From contig NADL03000594.1 in assembly GCA_002205965.3 (NCBI GenBank), positions 2,356,001 through 2,420,000 of the forward strand: a stretch of 64,000 nt of DNA, in the 5' to 3' direction. Each line of letters starts with the position of its first letter. The first letter of the stretch is position 1. Below, one piece after another: positions 1 to 11,484 of the stretch. The stretch is from Kappaphycus alvarezii (Eukaryota; Rhodophyta; Florideophyceae; Gigartinales; Solieriaceae). The notes under the pieces were generated by a model that was given only the letters and a program-made list of their open reading frames with translations, was not told the origin of the DNA and did no database searches. Position numbers and translations under genes: made by a program.

Positions 1-75
1 TTCGCTATCTACAGGAGTCGAGTGTTGACGCCAACCGCACTCCTCGCACGCATGCCGGCTCCCGGCGGGGTCTAG
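1..75 (+). CDS. Possible C-terminal tail of an upstream gene
   Basis: An open frame enters at the left edge and reads 24 codons to a TAG at 73-75, ending in residues MPAPGGV. It is GC-rich with no internal stop, so it could be the tail of a gene that begins outside the window. It is too short to recognise and may be chance. Confidence 0.22.
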   Translation, partial: FAIYRSRVLTPTALLARMPAPGGV

Positions 76-323
76 TCTTCAACATGAGCAACCTGTAATC
101 CCCTGTATGATTCTGTAATGCGCCCAGCCCTTATATTCAATGGAATAAATTTCTGTAAAGCACTGGTGAATGTTGCTAAATTTACGCCCAGAAACCCGTC
201 GAATCGAATAAAAGATTGTCCAGTACAGCACAGTACAGTACAGCACTGTACCGAACAGTACTGTAGTGATGGATGTAGAGCGTTTCATTGTCATTCCTTT
301 TCCCATATTTTAAATCGTGAAAC

Positions 324-379
324 CAAGTGATGAGAGAATATCTTCAAAAAGATTTAAACAGATATTCTCTCATCACTTG
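324..379. repeat. Perfect 20-bp inverted repeat upstream of PFK
   Basis: Bases 324-343 and 360-379 are exact reverse complements (20 of 20), separated by a 16-base A/T-rich loop. The structure ends 79 bases before the PFK start codon, so it lies in the promoter or 5' UTR. It could be a regulatory hairpin in DNA or RNA, or the relic of a small foldback element. The rest of 76-458 holds several GTACAGTAC-type palindromes (about 220-266) and a C/T-rich leader. Confidence 0.75.
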
Positions 380-458
380 CCAACATTGTGTCGATACCCC
401 TGTCCCTACCACATCCCCCTCACCTCAGCACCATCCTTTTTAAATCTCTCCTCCAAAA

Positions 459-2267
459 ATGACCGCCCTCCTCTTCGCCTCCCCCACATTTCCCCGTTTC
501 CGCACTCGCCGCACCACCATACCAAAGCCCCACTCTGTAACCCTCTGCCTGGAACCCCGTCCAACCACCGCCACCGCCCCAATCACCAAATCCGCCTCCC
601 ACGTTTCCAAACCCCCCACCTCTGACAACACATCAATCCAACCCCTCCCCACATACACACTCGTCCACGCGCCCCGTCTCACCGATTACCTCCCCGCACT
701 CCCACATCAAGATTCCCTTCTTCTCAAATCCCGCCCCAGCAACACCTTTACCAACGACGGCGAAGTCGTCTTGGAAAATGTCTCCTTCGACGCCGCGGAT
801 CCTGCCTTGCTCAACAAGCCTTTCCGTGCATTCCAAAAGGCGGGTCCCAGGACACAAAGCTACTATGCCAGCGGAGTTCGTGCCGCTATTGTTAGTTGTG
901 GTGGCATTTGTCCAGGTATCAACTCGGTCATTCGTGAGTTGACCTTGTGTTTGTTTCAGTACAATGCCTCAAAGGTATTCGGCATTCGCCATGGCTATCG
1001 TGGGTTTTATGACTGCCATTGGACAGAGTTGACCCCGGACCTGGTTGAGAGTGTGCACAAGGTTGGCGGTAGTATGTTGGGAAGTAGCAGGGGCGGTTTC
1101 GATTTGGTGCGTATTGTCGATGCTATTGAGACCAGGAACATCGATCACGTGTACGTCATTGGGGGGGACGGCACCATTATGGGCTGCACCAAGATCTATC
1201 ATGAGATTCGGAGAAGAGGCCTGAAAATTGCCGTTGTTTCAGTTCCAAAGACCATCGACAATGACATCGCCATTATCGATCGCTCTTTCGGTGCGTACCT
1301 GTCTTTGCCAACTTTGATTTCTTCTTCCTCAAGTCAGTCGTGTGTCTAACTTGCTCTCTTTATACAATCCAAAATTTTGCAAAACGAGAAGGGTTCGAGA
1401 CCGCCGTCGATGAAGCTCAGCGGGCTATCAATGCCGCCTATGTCGAGGCCCACTCGTTTCCGGACTGCGTCGGTATCGTCAAGCTCAGTACGTACATCCC
1501 TTCTTTGCATTTTCATACGTGCCCCTTGCTTTTCTGTCTGCCTAACCATTCCCCAAATGTGATATTTGTGCGTTGAACACAAACGCAATGTGTAGTGGGT
1601 CGAAACTCGGGATTCATTGCTGCTTGGGCCGCCCTAGCATCGCGGGAAGTGGATTGCTGTCTTGTCCCCGAGGAACTTTTCGTGTTGCGGGGAAAGGGAG
1701 GCGTACTCGAGTACGTGGAAAATGTTGTGGACCGCAAGGGGTCGTGTGTCTTGGTCGTTGCAGAGGGCTCTGGCCTTGAAATGTACGGCCAGGTGGACAT
1801 CGGCCGACACATCTTGGCCGAAGTGAAGGATTACTTTGCGGGGAAAAACCGGGAGATTACCACCAAGTACCTTGATCCGTACGTGAATCCCTCTTTGTTT
1901 TCCGGGTATTTACGGTTTTCATGAGATGCATCCAGTGAGACTAACAGTTTACCTGTAACTCCCCTGTTGCGCTGTTTTTCGTGGGCACGATATGATTAGG
2001 ACGTACCAAATCCGGGCCATCCCAACAACCACACACGACAATATACTCTGTATTTTGATGGCGCACGCGGCTGTGCATGGGGCCTATGCAGGGTATACAG
2101 GATATTCTGCAGGCCCTGTGAATGGGGTGAATGTGATGCTTCCACTGGACATGCTGGCCGGGATTCAGAAGAAGATGGAGACTAGCGATGGTATGTGGCA
2201 GAGACTGCGAATGTCGACGGGACAACCTGACTGGAATATATCAGAAGAGTTTCCTGTCGGCATGTAG
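459..2267 (+). CDS. PFK: ATP-dependent 6-phosphofructokinase, plant type, four exons
   Basis: Phosphorylates fructose 6-phosphate with ATP to fructose 1,6-bisphosphate, the committed step of glycolysis. Exons are 459-1290, 1392-1487, 1596-1878 and 2000-2267. All introns are GT-AG, 101-121 bp long, and phases match exactly, giving 492 residues. Visible motifs: CGGICPGIN (147-155), GGDGT (235-239; Gly rather than Asp at the fourth position's neighbour argues for ATP rather than pyrophosphate), PKTIDND (263-269) with the catalytic aspartate, then [14 protein letters not shown], the VKLMGR substrate motif formed across the second intron, and a C-terminal HGAYAGYTG. Residues 1-100 are Ser/Thr/Pro/Arg-rich, lack acidic residues at the start and could be a plastid transit peptide; that is inference. 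Splice sites were chosen because they restore the conserved family sequence. Confidence 0.93.
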
Positions 2268-5200
2268 CTGATTGTGGTGATATGCATGGCTTGCATATGC
2301 TAAATGTTGGGCAGGGGCGCTTGATCGCGAGCATATTGGATTCCGCCAGCGTCTGCTTCTCTAGTTGAATGGAGGCGCGGATCTTTCAATTTTGAAATTT
2401 AGGAGAGATGATCGCATTGTAAAATAAGCTTTCCACTGGTGAGGTAATATGCAATTGTGAAACAGAGGCATTGCACGGTTAGGGCAGCTGTTGGTGGACC
2501 GATAAACCGGTTTTTCGTAGAAAGAATGGTCACCGAGAGCAAAGTTGACATGTTGCATAGCGTAATTCAAAGTTTGCAATCCAACACCACAGGTCAAACG
2601 ATCCTGAAAAGCAGAGCTAAAGCCGTTGCAATCACGCGACACCTCACCAGTGATCACGGATGGGACTCGCAGCACCGCAATTGCAAGTGGACCATCCCAC
2701 CACGGGTAGCCACACGTCCAAGTTGAGCTCCAGAACCCGTCACCTCCAAACCCCCTTTGCAATTAGCAGCGCCTCGGAAGCGAATCAAACTAGATTCTGA
2801 CCCAACATCCCGCGCAAACTCCCTCAACGCCTCAAGCCGTACAGTATCCCCCGCAAAAAACATACTGCAACAAGCTACGCGGCTGTACAAAATGAATCCG
2901 CGGCAGTGGCGAGCAAAATGCGGACCGGCGGCAGCAACGTAAGGGAGGGCTCGACTGCGTGGATAGAATCGCGAGGGATGACAAAGGTGCAGTGCACGGT
3001 AGTGCTTCAAAGGAAGGGGCTGTTTTGGGGGGGTGATGGTTGGACGTGGGAATTTTTGGGCGGTGGTGGGGCTGTATGATGAACTGTGGTGGTACTGTGA
3101 GTAGTGAGAGAGGGTTAGGGGTGTTGGTGTGTGAATCGTGGTGGGGACGATGGTTGGTGGCCGTTAATGGGGGATTGGTGTAGGTTGTGGATAGTTGTTT
3201 CTGGGGTTTGTGCAAGGTGTATGGAATGAGTGTGGATGGACTAGAGTTCCAAGTTGCAGTGACCTTTCTTGACTTGTGACTGCGTACAGTAGGTTGACTG
3301 TACTGTTCAGTACTGTAATAATACAAGTAGATACTGTACTGTACAAACAAGTACAGTATTGCAATGTTTACAGGACTGTACAGGATTGGGGGCTTATTGA
3401 CGTCAGTTGATGTCAACAGAAGCGAGTTGACCCGTGTCGTGTATCAAACGCAATTAAAGAAAAACCAGAAATCATAACTTACAGTACTGTATGTATCTAT
3501 CATATTTATCAAAAACAAATTGCGAGGTGTGGTGAGACATTTATTTGACATCTGAGAAAAGCCACCTGAAGGTTGACCCAATCTCAGGATTGTCAAGAGC
3601 TTCGAGGTACTGGAAGGGCCAAAAATGTGGTAATTACAGTGTAGTGGGCTTTGCCTGGTTTGCCTACAAGTCAATAACTACTGTAGGTGTGGGAACGTTA
3701 AGGAATCAGATTCTTCACAAATGATGAAGGGACGGGAGAGGAAACAAGGCTGTCAACATGTTAAAACAAGTGTAAAGCTCTAGTCTGAATCTGCAGAAGC
3801 ATGCGTATGGTGTGTACAATGTTTCAGTGTCCAGTTCATACCGTGGGCAAGTGTTTTCAAAAACTGTTGGTGCAGGCGTGGGCCGCACTTCCTCGCCTCT
3901 GAGAAATCCCAGTGATGCATTGGCAACAAGATGAATCTAGTGCTGGAACAAAGGGCCTCTTTAGAGCATGAAAAGGACGGAATATGGATTACTGTAATTT
4001 GGGCTTCTGCGCACCCGACCTGAATAAAGGCAGGACTCATGTCCTCATGAGAAAGTCCTCAGAAACTGCGCTGCTATCCTGACTACGAAGGACCGTCATA
4101 CAGTGCTGTATTTCGTTGCCTATCCTACAGTACAGCAAGTGGCCAAAGGTTTACAATGACGCAACACTCTGTTGACTAAATTGGATGCCATCAAAGCTAG
4201 GTGCGTACGATATGTAGTCACTGTAAATTCTGTGAAAGGGGCAAGTAGCCTAAAGTACTGTACTTCTTGGTACAGTACTGTACTGTATTTCTGTCTCGCT
4301 ACTGGTTTAGATCCAACCAATTTCTCACACGTGGATCATTTCAAATTTGAATTGAATAAAGTTGTTGGCACAGAGTAACTACTGCACAGACGGTATGATA
4401 TTTTCTTTAATTCACAGCTTGTAAACAGTACAATGCCAAAGTGAACCCTTCATGACAGGGGGGGCGAAAGAGGAACGGTTATAGTATCATAGGTATTGTA
4501 CGTATAATGGACTGTATGATATTCCCTGTAAACAATATTTCTGTAACGTATAATGTTGTACTGTACAGCACTGTACTGTACTTGACTGTTCTGTAAAAGT
4601 GGAATACAATGCTTTATGTACAGTACAGTATGAGGTAGAATACCCACCCCCTCACCACCCTCACAGAGCAGCACACTTTTAAATTTGACAAAACGGGATT
4701 CGTCATGGCAAATTCTTGTAATCGACACTAGCTGGCACAATTACAAGAGGCTTAAAAAAACACTTGAGACCCCCTCTTTATTCATGCCACTTACCTAATC
4801 AAGCATGTTAGGCACAAACTCACCGGATTCCCCTTTCGATGCCTCCCCGATAAATCCCTTTACACCTTTCCACTCGCCTCTGCATTCATCAATCTCGCTG
4901 TCCAACAATTGACTGCAACCAACTACCAACCGAGTAATCTTTCCTCAAACTTCCCATCAGTCCAAATCCCCTAGAGAACGTTCTTGTTCTGGTACAGCCG
5001 CTAGTTGAGTACTAACAGGCCCAGTCCTCTAACGACATCCGATAACTCAACTGTCCTTGATTCCGTCGAGCACAAAACCGTCCCACAACATCCGGAACGT
5101 GACCCCCGCTGCTTCCCTTACACCGCCCCGCCACGTTCCAGATATCCCCTTTTGCAATACCAAAGAAAGGCCCGCTGTCCATAAACTTCTCCTACACGTT

Positions 5201-5871
5201 AGTCCAGCCCGCCCAGAACATATCCACTTTATCCGCCCAGTGCAAACTAATTTAGTCAGTCAACCACCCCACGGCCCTACACTCTCTCATCCCACCACAT
5301 CTCCATACAACACGCATTGCACTCCTGTCCGAGAACAATTCATTTCCGCCTTTCTTCCATGCAAAAAAAAAATGCCACCAGCCCTGCTTCCCCATTGTAC
5401 ACTCCCGACCTGACATCGCCGGTCAATCTTGGCCCTCATGAATTTGTTGATTTGGTCACAAAAAACACGGGACATGACCATGCGTTACTTTTCTGTGGGC
5501 CAACCCTCCACTTCCGAGCATATTGCCGTCAATGAAAACATAACTGCATTGTAGAGAAATGCTTATGCCGCCCGCTGTATTCCGCCCCCCTTATTCTTGA
5601 AACCTCGCAAATCTTCTGTCTACGTCGGTCCTCGTCACTCTGCCTTTTTTTCTTCATTTCTACATCATGCATCATAGCTTTGCGCTTTTCCTTTGCACAA
5701 CTCCTCTCATCAAATCCCGCTCTTTTCACTATAACTAAAAACACTTTAACCCACCGCATTTCTTGATACGTTGTAACCGACGTTCCACACCTCCCCCATC
5801 TATACCCATTCCATCCCTCCGAACCCCCCGAATCCACCGAATCCCCCACTGTTCGCAAGCTTTCCCCCATC
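2268..5871. other. Intergenic region, no supported gene
   Basis: About 3.6 kb between PFK and the GH16 gene. It contains many copies of the ACTGTAC/GTACAGT palindrome, densest at 3286-3380, 4118-4135, 4252-4290 and 4552-4632. The stretch 2757-2942 reads as a 61-codon GC-richer frame with a basic RKRIKLD patch, a pyrimidine-plus-AG before it and a GTAAGG after it, so it could be a stray exon, but no partner exon is seen. From about 4750 to 5870 the plus strand is C/T-rich with few G, like the 5' flanks of the other genes here. Confidence 0.6.
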
Positions 5872-7156
5872 ATGTCCCCTCTCACTATGCACACCACGCC
5901 CGTTACACTACTTTTTGTTGCATTCGCCCTTCTCACAGCTTCTGCATCCGCAGCAGGTGCATCCGGTAATGGCATGGCCCCGAAAACAGCGACCCCAATG
6001 ATCAGAAGGATGAACCAGGCACCCCCGGCGCGAGTGCCCCCGGATCACCCGCACGTAGCCTCCCCGATTGTCATCGGTGGTCAAGTGCCTGTCAAGCGCA
6101 GTCCGGGTGCAAAGTCTGTCAAGACAACGGAACGTGCCCCGGCAACCAAGTCTACCAAGTCCGTCAAGTCCGCAAAGAGTGCAAAAAATGCTAAAAATGC
6201 AAAGTCTACCAAGTCTACTAACTCAGTTAAGAGTCTGAAGACTGTAAAGTCGACTAAAACAGTTGCGGCGACAAAAACTGCTACGAAGAGGGTTTGCACG
6301 GATATTAACCAGTGTTCGTACGTCGATAGGTTTAAAAGAAGGAATGACAGGTGGCTTGCGGCTGATGGATATGCAAACGGTACCCCTTTCAATGCGTGGT
6401 GGTCTAAGAATCGCGCGATTATTAACTTGAATGCAGGCCATGTCGGCCTGTCTCTTGCCCGCTCTCCCCGGTTTGGGAAGGAATACGTCGCCGGCCAATT
6501 GCAGTCTACCCGGTGGCATGGGTACGGTTGTTACGAAGTGCGGATGAAGCCCGTTACGCAAGAAGGGTAAGTTTCGGGACTTTCTGTTTGTTTGCTTGAA
6601 TTCCTTTCGATCTTGCTCGGCTATATACTGACCTTCATAATTTTCTCTCTATTCATCACGATGTGAAATGATCCGCGTACTGTCTTTGGTTTGCCCGCCA
6701 TGCAGCCTGATTTCAACGTTCTTCTCGTACACTGGAAGATATGATAGCCATCCTGGAGCAACGTCGATGCACAATGAAGTGGATATCGAATTTGTATACA
6801 GAGCGAATCAGGGGAAATTTATGATGCAGGCAAACTATTTCACAAACGGAAGAGGCGGGAATGAGCACTTTATCAACCTGCCCTTTGCGCCGGAGAGGCG
6901 TTTTCACAATTACGGATTTCGCTGGGGTCCAAACAAGATAGAATGGTACGTGGACGGCGCAAAGGTTTACACAGCCACTAGGAACATTCCACAGGCAAGC
7001 AATGGACACCATAAGATCATGATGAACTTCTGGCCGGTGCAGAATATCGCAGCGGGATGGGGTGGCCATTTCCAGTATAGAGGACCAAGGATGGCCTTTT
7101 ATCGGGGTGTTCGGTTTACAAGGGGTGCGAATTGCAACATTCAAAACAGATTCTAG
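5872..7156 (+). CDS. Secreted glycoside hydrolase family 16 protein with Lys/Ser/Thr linker
   Basis: Predicted beta-glycan endohydrolase or transglycosylase of the lichenase/CRH-like branch of GH16, probably acting on wall or matrix polysaccharide. Exons are 5872-6566 and 6706-7156, with a 139-bp GTAAGT...CAG intron, encoding 381 residues. Residues 1-27 form a signal peptide ending ASASA; the second Met at residue 6 is an alternative start. Residues 81-140 are a linker of repeated KSxK/KTxK units. The catalytic domain starts near residue 145, shows HGYGCYEVRMKP, then SFFSYTG and the active-site HNEVDIEF (Glu256 nucleophile, Asp258, Glu260 acid/base), followed by NYFTNGRGG and WYVDG as in lichenase-type enzymes. 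Substrate cannot be told from the sequence. It is about 140 residues longer than a bare GH16 domain because of the signal and linker. Confidence 0.9.
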
Positions 7157-8589
7157 AATAGGAAACTATGCGGTTAGGCAAAGATCCCATGAAGACCCAA
7201 GCTAATAGAATAACTACTTGCCTAGAAATTTTCGATCAGCGAAAAAGCCCACTTCATTCTACGGGCTCAACTCGATAAAAGTAATTGGACTTTTCGCCCA
7301 AAATAAGTTAATAGAATGCCGTTAATACCGTTGTTTGACACAAACGCCGCTTATTGGTGCCGTTTCCAAAGTAATGTCAGCTTCTTGCAGAAGTAGATCG
7401 GTTCGACTGCAAAGGTGGGGCTATATCAGAATGAACAAGTCATGCGGGGAACAAGCCTAAACTTGCTTCATAAAAAGACCGAGGCCAGACCTCTTCTTGA
7501 TGAAACTCAGTGCAAGTTCCGTCCCTGGAGTGAGCCGCTCGCCAGGACATCACATCGTATTCTATTTGAAATCAATCTGAAAGCAGTTGCTAAAGGTCTG
7601 CCGCTGGTGTACAATCCAAGCGTGCAAGCAGACAGACTTGAAAGAGTTATTCTCCTTCCTCGCCAGCGCGTCAACTATCGGAGTGATGCAATTCACGCGC
7701 CCTGATAGAAATCAGCGGTGATAGCAGTACTGCAGTTACCCATATCAGACGCTCTCGGCATTTACAGGGGGAAAGTTATTCGCGAGCTTTCATTTAACAA
7801 CGCTTGATATTAGAATGCTTCTGAGATTAGCGACAAAAAGCCTCACGACACACGAGCATATGTACCGTAGATTCGTCGATTGGATGTTGAGGGAGGCGGA
7901 GTCGTAAATCGAGCGACATGTTGAGCATCTGGCCGTGCATCTGGCCCTGCTTCCGAAAATGTTGCACTGGACATACAGTAGTGTAAAACGAGGGGTTGGG
8001 AGAATCGCGACATTTTACATCATCGCTGGCCCCAAAAAAAGCGAATGCATTGCTGATTCACGCACAAATTCAGGAGTATTGTTGTGCAAAACGGTGGACA
8101 GAGCAGCGGCTTACCTTCTCAAGCCTCCGCCGGTACAGTGTGCTAAGGGCTGAGCAACGAAGAGAAGGCGGGGTTCGCAAATCGGAAAAAAGCAAAAGGC
8201 CCGGCCTGTATCGTTCATGTAACTACCAGTACACGGACTAGCTGTTTGGTATTGGAGTGTCCTGTAAAATGTAGCTTACTGTACCGTACAGTATGGTATG
8301 ACGGAAGCAACAGATGGGGCTATTACGGGGGCTTTTCAAGTGGCCCATTTTCTACCTCGACAATATGTTTTCTCAAATTACTACTGTACCTCCAAATGCA
8401 CTCTACTGTACTGTTTTTTGGTTTCTACGGCACGCAATACCCTAACCACTCGCTCAGAACAATCCATCTTTCCCATTTATGTGCCATACGCTCGCTGTCT
8501 TCCCAACTCAATACCCATTTAACTCAGATCATTCACCCCTCGTCCCATTATTCGTCCATCGCTTTTCCGCTTCATTTATGCTCCTCACA
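7157..8589. other. Intergenic region, no supported gene
   Basis: Short open frames (for example 7415-7705) have no recognisable motif. ACTGTAC-type palindromes occur at 8275-8295 and 8383-8412. The last 150 bases are pyrimidine-rich, fitting a 5' leader for the next gene. Confidence 0.55.
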
Positions 8590-9741
8590 ATGGGAAGCGT
8601 CTTAGGTCGCCTCGTGACCCCTATCTTACCCGCAAGCCTCACCACCCGTCTACCTCCTGCGTGGACCGTCTTCAATCACGCCCAATCAACAACCTTGACA
8701 AAGCCAACTTCCAATTCCGCCTCTCGCACCGATATTCTTTCCCCCATCCACAACGCCGAAGCAGCTCTTCTCTCCCATCTCACCACTACCCCCTACACCA
8801 AACGTCCCATCTATCTACCGCGCCATGGACATACCCTCAATACCCTCTCCGCTGGATCCCCATCTGCCCCAGTTCTAGTCTTGTTACACGGTTGGGGCGC
8901 CGGTGCCGCTTTCTTCGGCCTCAACATATCTGGTTTATCTCGTCATTACCGAGTTCACATCGTTGACTGGTTAGGTTTCGGCGCCAGCAGTCGTCCTACA
9001 CATCAGTTGGCTTGGAACCCAGATGAGGCTGAACGCTTCTTCATCGATCCGTTGGCAGAGTGGATGAATGTTATGCGTGCCTTGGAACATTTTGACGGCA
9101 AAGTCCATCTTGTCGGCCACTCAATGGGCGCGTTTCTGGCGGTGGCATTTGCATTGAAGTATCCAAGCATGGTTAAGAATTTGGTACTCGCGTCTCCTGT
9201 TGGGGTGCCAAAGGCCCCAGTCGATAAGTTGGGGAGAATGTCCGGTGGTTGGAGACGCAAGATGCTGTTTCGAATGGTGTTTGGACTGTGGGAGCAGGGA
9301 TGGACCCCGCAAGTATTGGTGAGATGGGCAGGGGCCAATTTAGGGAGGAGGGTTGCGGGTAAGATGATTTTGGCTAGGTTCGGCATGAAGGATCGGAAGG
9401 GAGAGGAGGCATTGGTGGAATACTTTTATCAGATTTCTGCGGCCCCAGCCAGTGGCGAAAACTCCTTGAGTACAGTGTTAGAGAGTGGGGCATATGCCAG
9501 GAAACCGCTCTGTGAGAGGCTGGCAGATGTCACAGTGCCGGTGGCGTTTTTGTACGGCGATAGCGATTGGATGAGTGCCGACGCTGGCACAGAGGTCACA
9601 AAGCGCATGACGGTCAAGAGCTGGGTCAAGAAAGTTAAGGGGGCTGGCCATCATGTGTATTTTGACAATGCGGCAGAGTTCAACGAGTTGGTGCTGCAAG
9701 CTTGCTCAGAGGTCGCCGAGGAACCCATTACCGTTCGGTAG
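8590..9741 (+). CDS. Alpha/beta hydrolase of the ABHD4/ABHD5 (CGI-58) type
   Basis: A single-exon hydrolase of 383 residues, likely acting on lipids (lysophospholipase, lipase co-activator or acyltransferase). Domain features: oxyanion-hole LLHGWGAG (98-105), VDWLGFGASSRP (125-136) typical of the CGI-58 family, nucleophile elbow GHSMG with Ser178, acid region GDSDW (323-327), and catalytic His in AGHHVYFD (352-359). The last also fits the HX4D motif associated with acyltransferase activity in CGI-58 proteins. Animal CGI-58 has lost the nucleophile serine; here it is present, as in plant homologues and ABHD4. The frame is open back to ATGs at 8479 and 8578, but the ATG at 8590 (CACAATGG) has the better context and the upstream part is leader-like, so 8590 was preferred. 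N-terminal 60 residues could be a short targeting or membrane-associating segment. Confidence 0.88.
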   Translation: MGSVLGRLVTPILPASLTTRLPPAWTVFNHAQSTTLTKPTSNSASRTDILSPIHNAEAALLSHLTTTPYTKRPIYLPRHGHTLNTLSAGSPSAPVLVLLHGWGAGAAFFGLNISGLSRHYRVHIVDWLGFGASSRPTHQLAWNPDEAERFFIDPLAEWMNVMRALEHFDGKVHLVGHSMGAFLAVAFALKYPSMVKNLVLASPVGVPKAPVDKLGRMSGGWRRKMLFRMVFGLWEQGWTPQVLVRWAGANLGRRVAGKMILARFGMKDRKGEEALVEYFYQISAAPASGENSLSTVLESGAYARKPLCERLADVTVPVAFLYGDSDWMSADAGTEVTKRMTVKSWVKKVKGAGHHVYFDNAAEFNELVLQACSEVAEEPITVR

Positions 9742-10509
9742 TCTGGTTGAAAGACCCACGCTTTTGATCGCCAGGGTACTGTATAACTTATTTAACTTTG
9801 TAAACCTTGAAGTCCAGTCAAAAAGTCTATTCGCTACTTTGGACAATGGCCACTACAGTGGGCACCCCGGGACGGGCATTTTGAACGGCCTAGTCGGCGG
9901 CGCAAGGGTCAACTACCGTAGCATTGTGAGTTTGTCTAGCCGACCTGAGATTGAGCTGCAATGTATCACTACGTGACCAGTACAATGAGTGCCGTGGCTG
10001 TGCCCGTCGTGCACACGCGGAGGTTTTGGATCCACCATAACTCATTTACATGAATGGCAAGCCCTGTATGACGTATCCGACCTCAACATAGAAGGGAGCA
10101 ATGTGAACAAGTCGCGGTAGTCTTAAGAACGTGAACGCGGATGAACACTCTTGAACGACGGAGCTGAATACAAGAGGCCGATGAGAGGCTACCCCGCATG
10201 AGGACATGATGTGACGGGCGACTAAATTAGAAATCAAAAGAAAGCAAAATCAAAAAATCAGTTTTTAAAAACCGCGGATGGAATCTGGACTTTCACGCTA
10301 GAAGTTCGAGAGGCGCTTGCGAAGTGACGAAGGGTCGGCGCATATCACCGAGGACAAAGAACTGACCAAATACGATGAGAAGATGTAGCGACCATCTGGA
10401 TTGTCTACCTTCGAAACCACTGTCCTCGTACAGTACGGTATAAGATACACTCATGTTATAGTGGCTTATGGTGGGGGAATTTGGGATGCTTTACTGATTA
10501 GAGATGTAG
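9742..10509. other. Intergenic region, no supported gene
   Basis: No coding pattern or RNA gene was recognised. A single ACTGTAC-like palindrome occurs near 10430. Confidence 0.5.
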
Positions 10510-10785
10510 GACAGCTATTTCCCGGGACGGGGGGCAGGTCTGCGTATTGAAGGGTCTGAAAAGGAGACAGAGTTAGGCGGGCCTGTCTCACAAGGCTGGT
10601 GTAAGACCTGCCGTAAGAGATGCTGCATCGGACGAAACTTTCGCCGCAGCTGTCTTTGTATCGGGACGGATCGCACCTGCCCGAAAGTCTACTCGCACGG
10701 CGACGTGCCTGCCCAAGTTCCTCAGCATCGCGAACGCGTTGCTACCCTCCAAGAGAGAGAAATGTTTGGGTGCGTTAATGCTTGA
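10510..10785 (+). other. Cys-rich open reading fragment, unidentified
   Basis: A 91-codon open frame between a TAG at 10507 and a TGA at 10783, with no good start codon. It carries a dense cysteine and basic cluster: WCKTCRKRCC, then SCLC and TCP, i.e. C-x2-C-x3-CC followed by C-x-C and another C. This resembles a zinc-binding module of a transposon or nuclear protein, but I do not recognise the family. It may be an exon or the remnant of an older element. The stretch 10786-11186 downstream shows nothing. Confidence 0.3.
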
Positions 10786-11186
10786 AAGATGTGGTCGGTT
10801 GGGGTCCGGAATATCGTAGAGGGTTACCGGTGATTGAAAGTCCTATTTGCCAGCAAAGTTACTCGATATCTTGTATGCAGCAAAGTGCTTTGACCATACC
10901 ACCTCCAAGAGTGGATCAGACCACTGGGATCAGTCGCAACTTGGCATTGCGTGGTTTTGAACCGGGAGATGCGGGAAATCGTCGAAATTTTGTTAGTCCA
11001 CTTTGTGAGGCCAATTAATTTGCCAGCCTTAAGCGGAAATCGCCCTGGAAGGCAACAGTTCATGTTACAGTAATGAATCAATCTATGAAAAAATAACCAG
11101 TAAAATAAACGAAAGTACTGAAAAATTAATGAAAAAACAACATTGAGAAAATTCACATTAGGAGCAAGGACTCATTTTAACAAACG

Positions 11187-11484
11187 TCATTCACGCCAAA
11201 TCAAAAAAGGGATACCCTGATCTGAGCTCAACCTGCACAAGATTAGTGACGGCATAAAAACAGTCACAATGGAGATCAAGACGATTTCTGAAAACCGAAG
11301 ATAAATAGCAAAACGCTTCATACGGCCATTCAAGCATTCATGCCTAGCCCGTAGATACTTCGCACAATACTCACAATCATTGAAAGTTTGAACACACGAA
11401 GGATCTAGGTATCCCTTGTCAGCAATCACTATCTCGTTGGGCATCAGCAAAGTCTTCAGTCCAGATCTAAGGGCCTTTGTACAC
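11187..11484 (-). pseudogene. DDE-superfamily transposase, C-terminal part, cut by a copia insertion
   Basis: Minus-strand coding remnant with GLKTLL, the second-aspartate region IADKGYLD and the ARHECLNGRMKRF block carrying the catalytic Glu, then a hydrophobic helix and a stop at 11187. These match the DDE_Tnp_4-type nuclease fold. The frame runs without a stop right up to the target-site duplication TACAC (11480-11484), and the upstream part of the same frame resumes at 19163 on the other side of the copia element, with an in-frame TAG near 19183. The gene was therefore already present, and probably decaying, when the copia element landed. Confidence 0.7.

Noticed and set aside
2832..3416. 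194-codon minus-strand open frame
   Set aside because: Composition is Pro/Ser/Thr/His low complexity and it runs through the GTACAGT palindrome cluster; no motif, so treated as chance.
8479..8589. N-terminal extension of the hydrolase from an earlier ATG
   Set aside because: C/T-rich leader-like sequence; the ATG at 8590 has better context and gives a normal family length.
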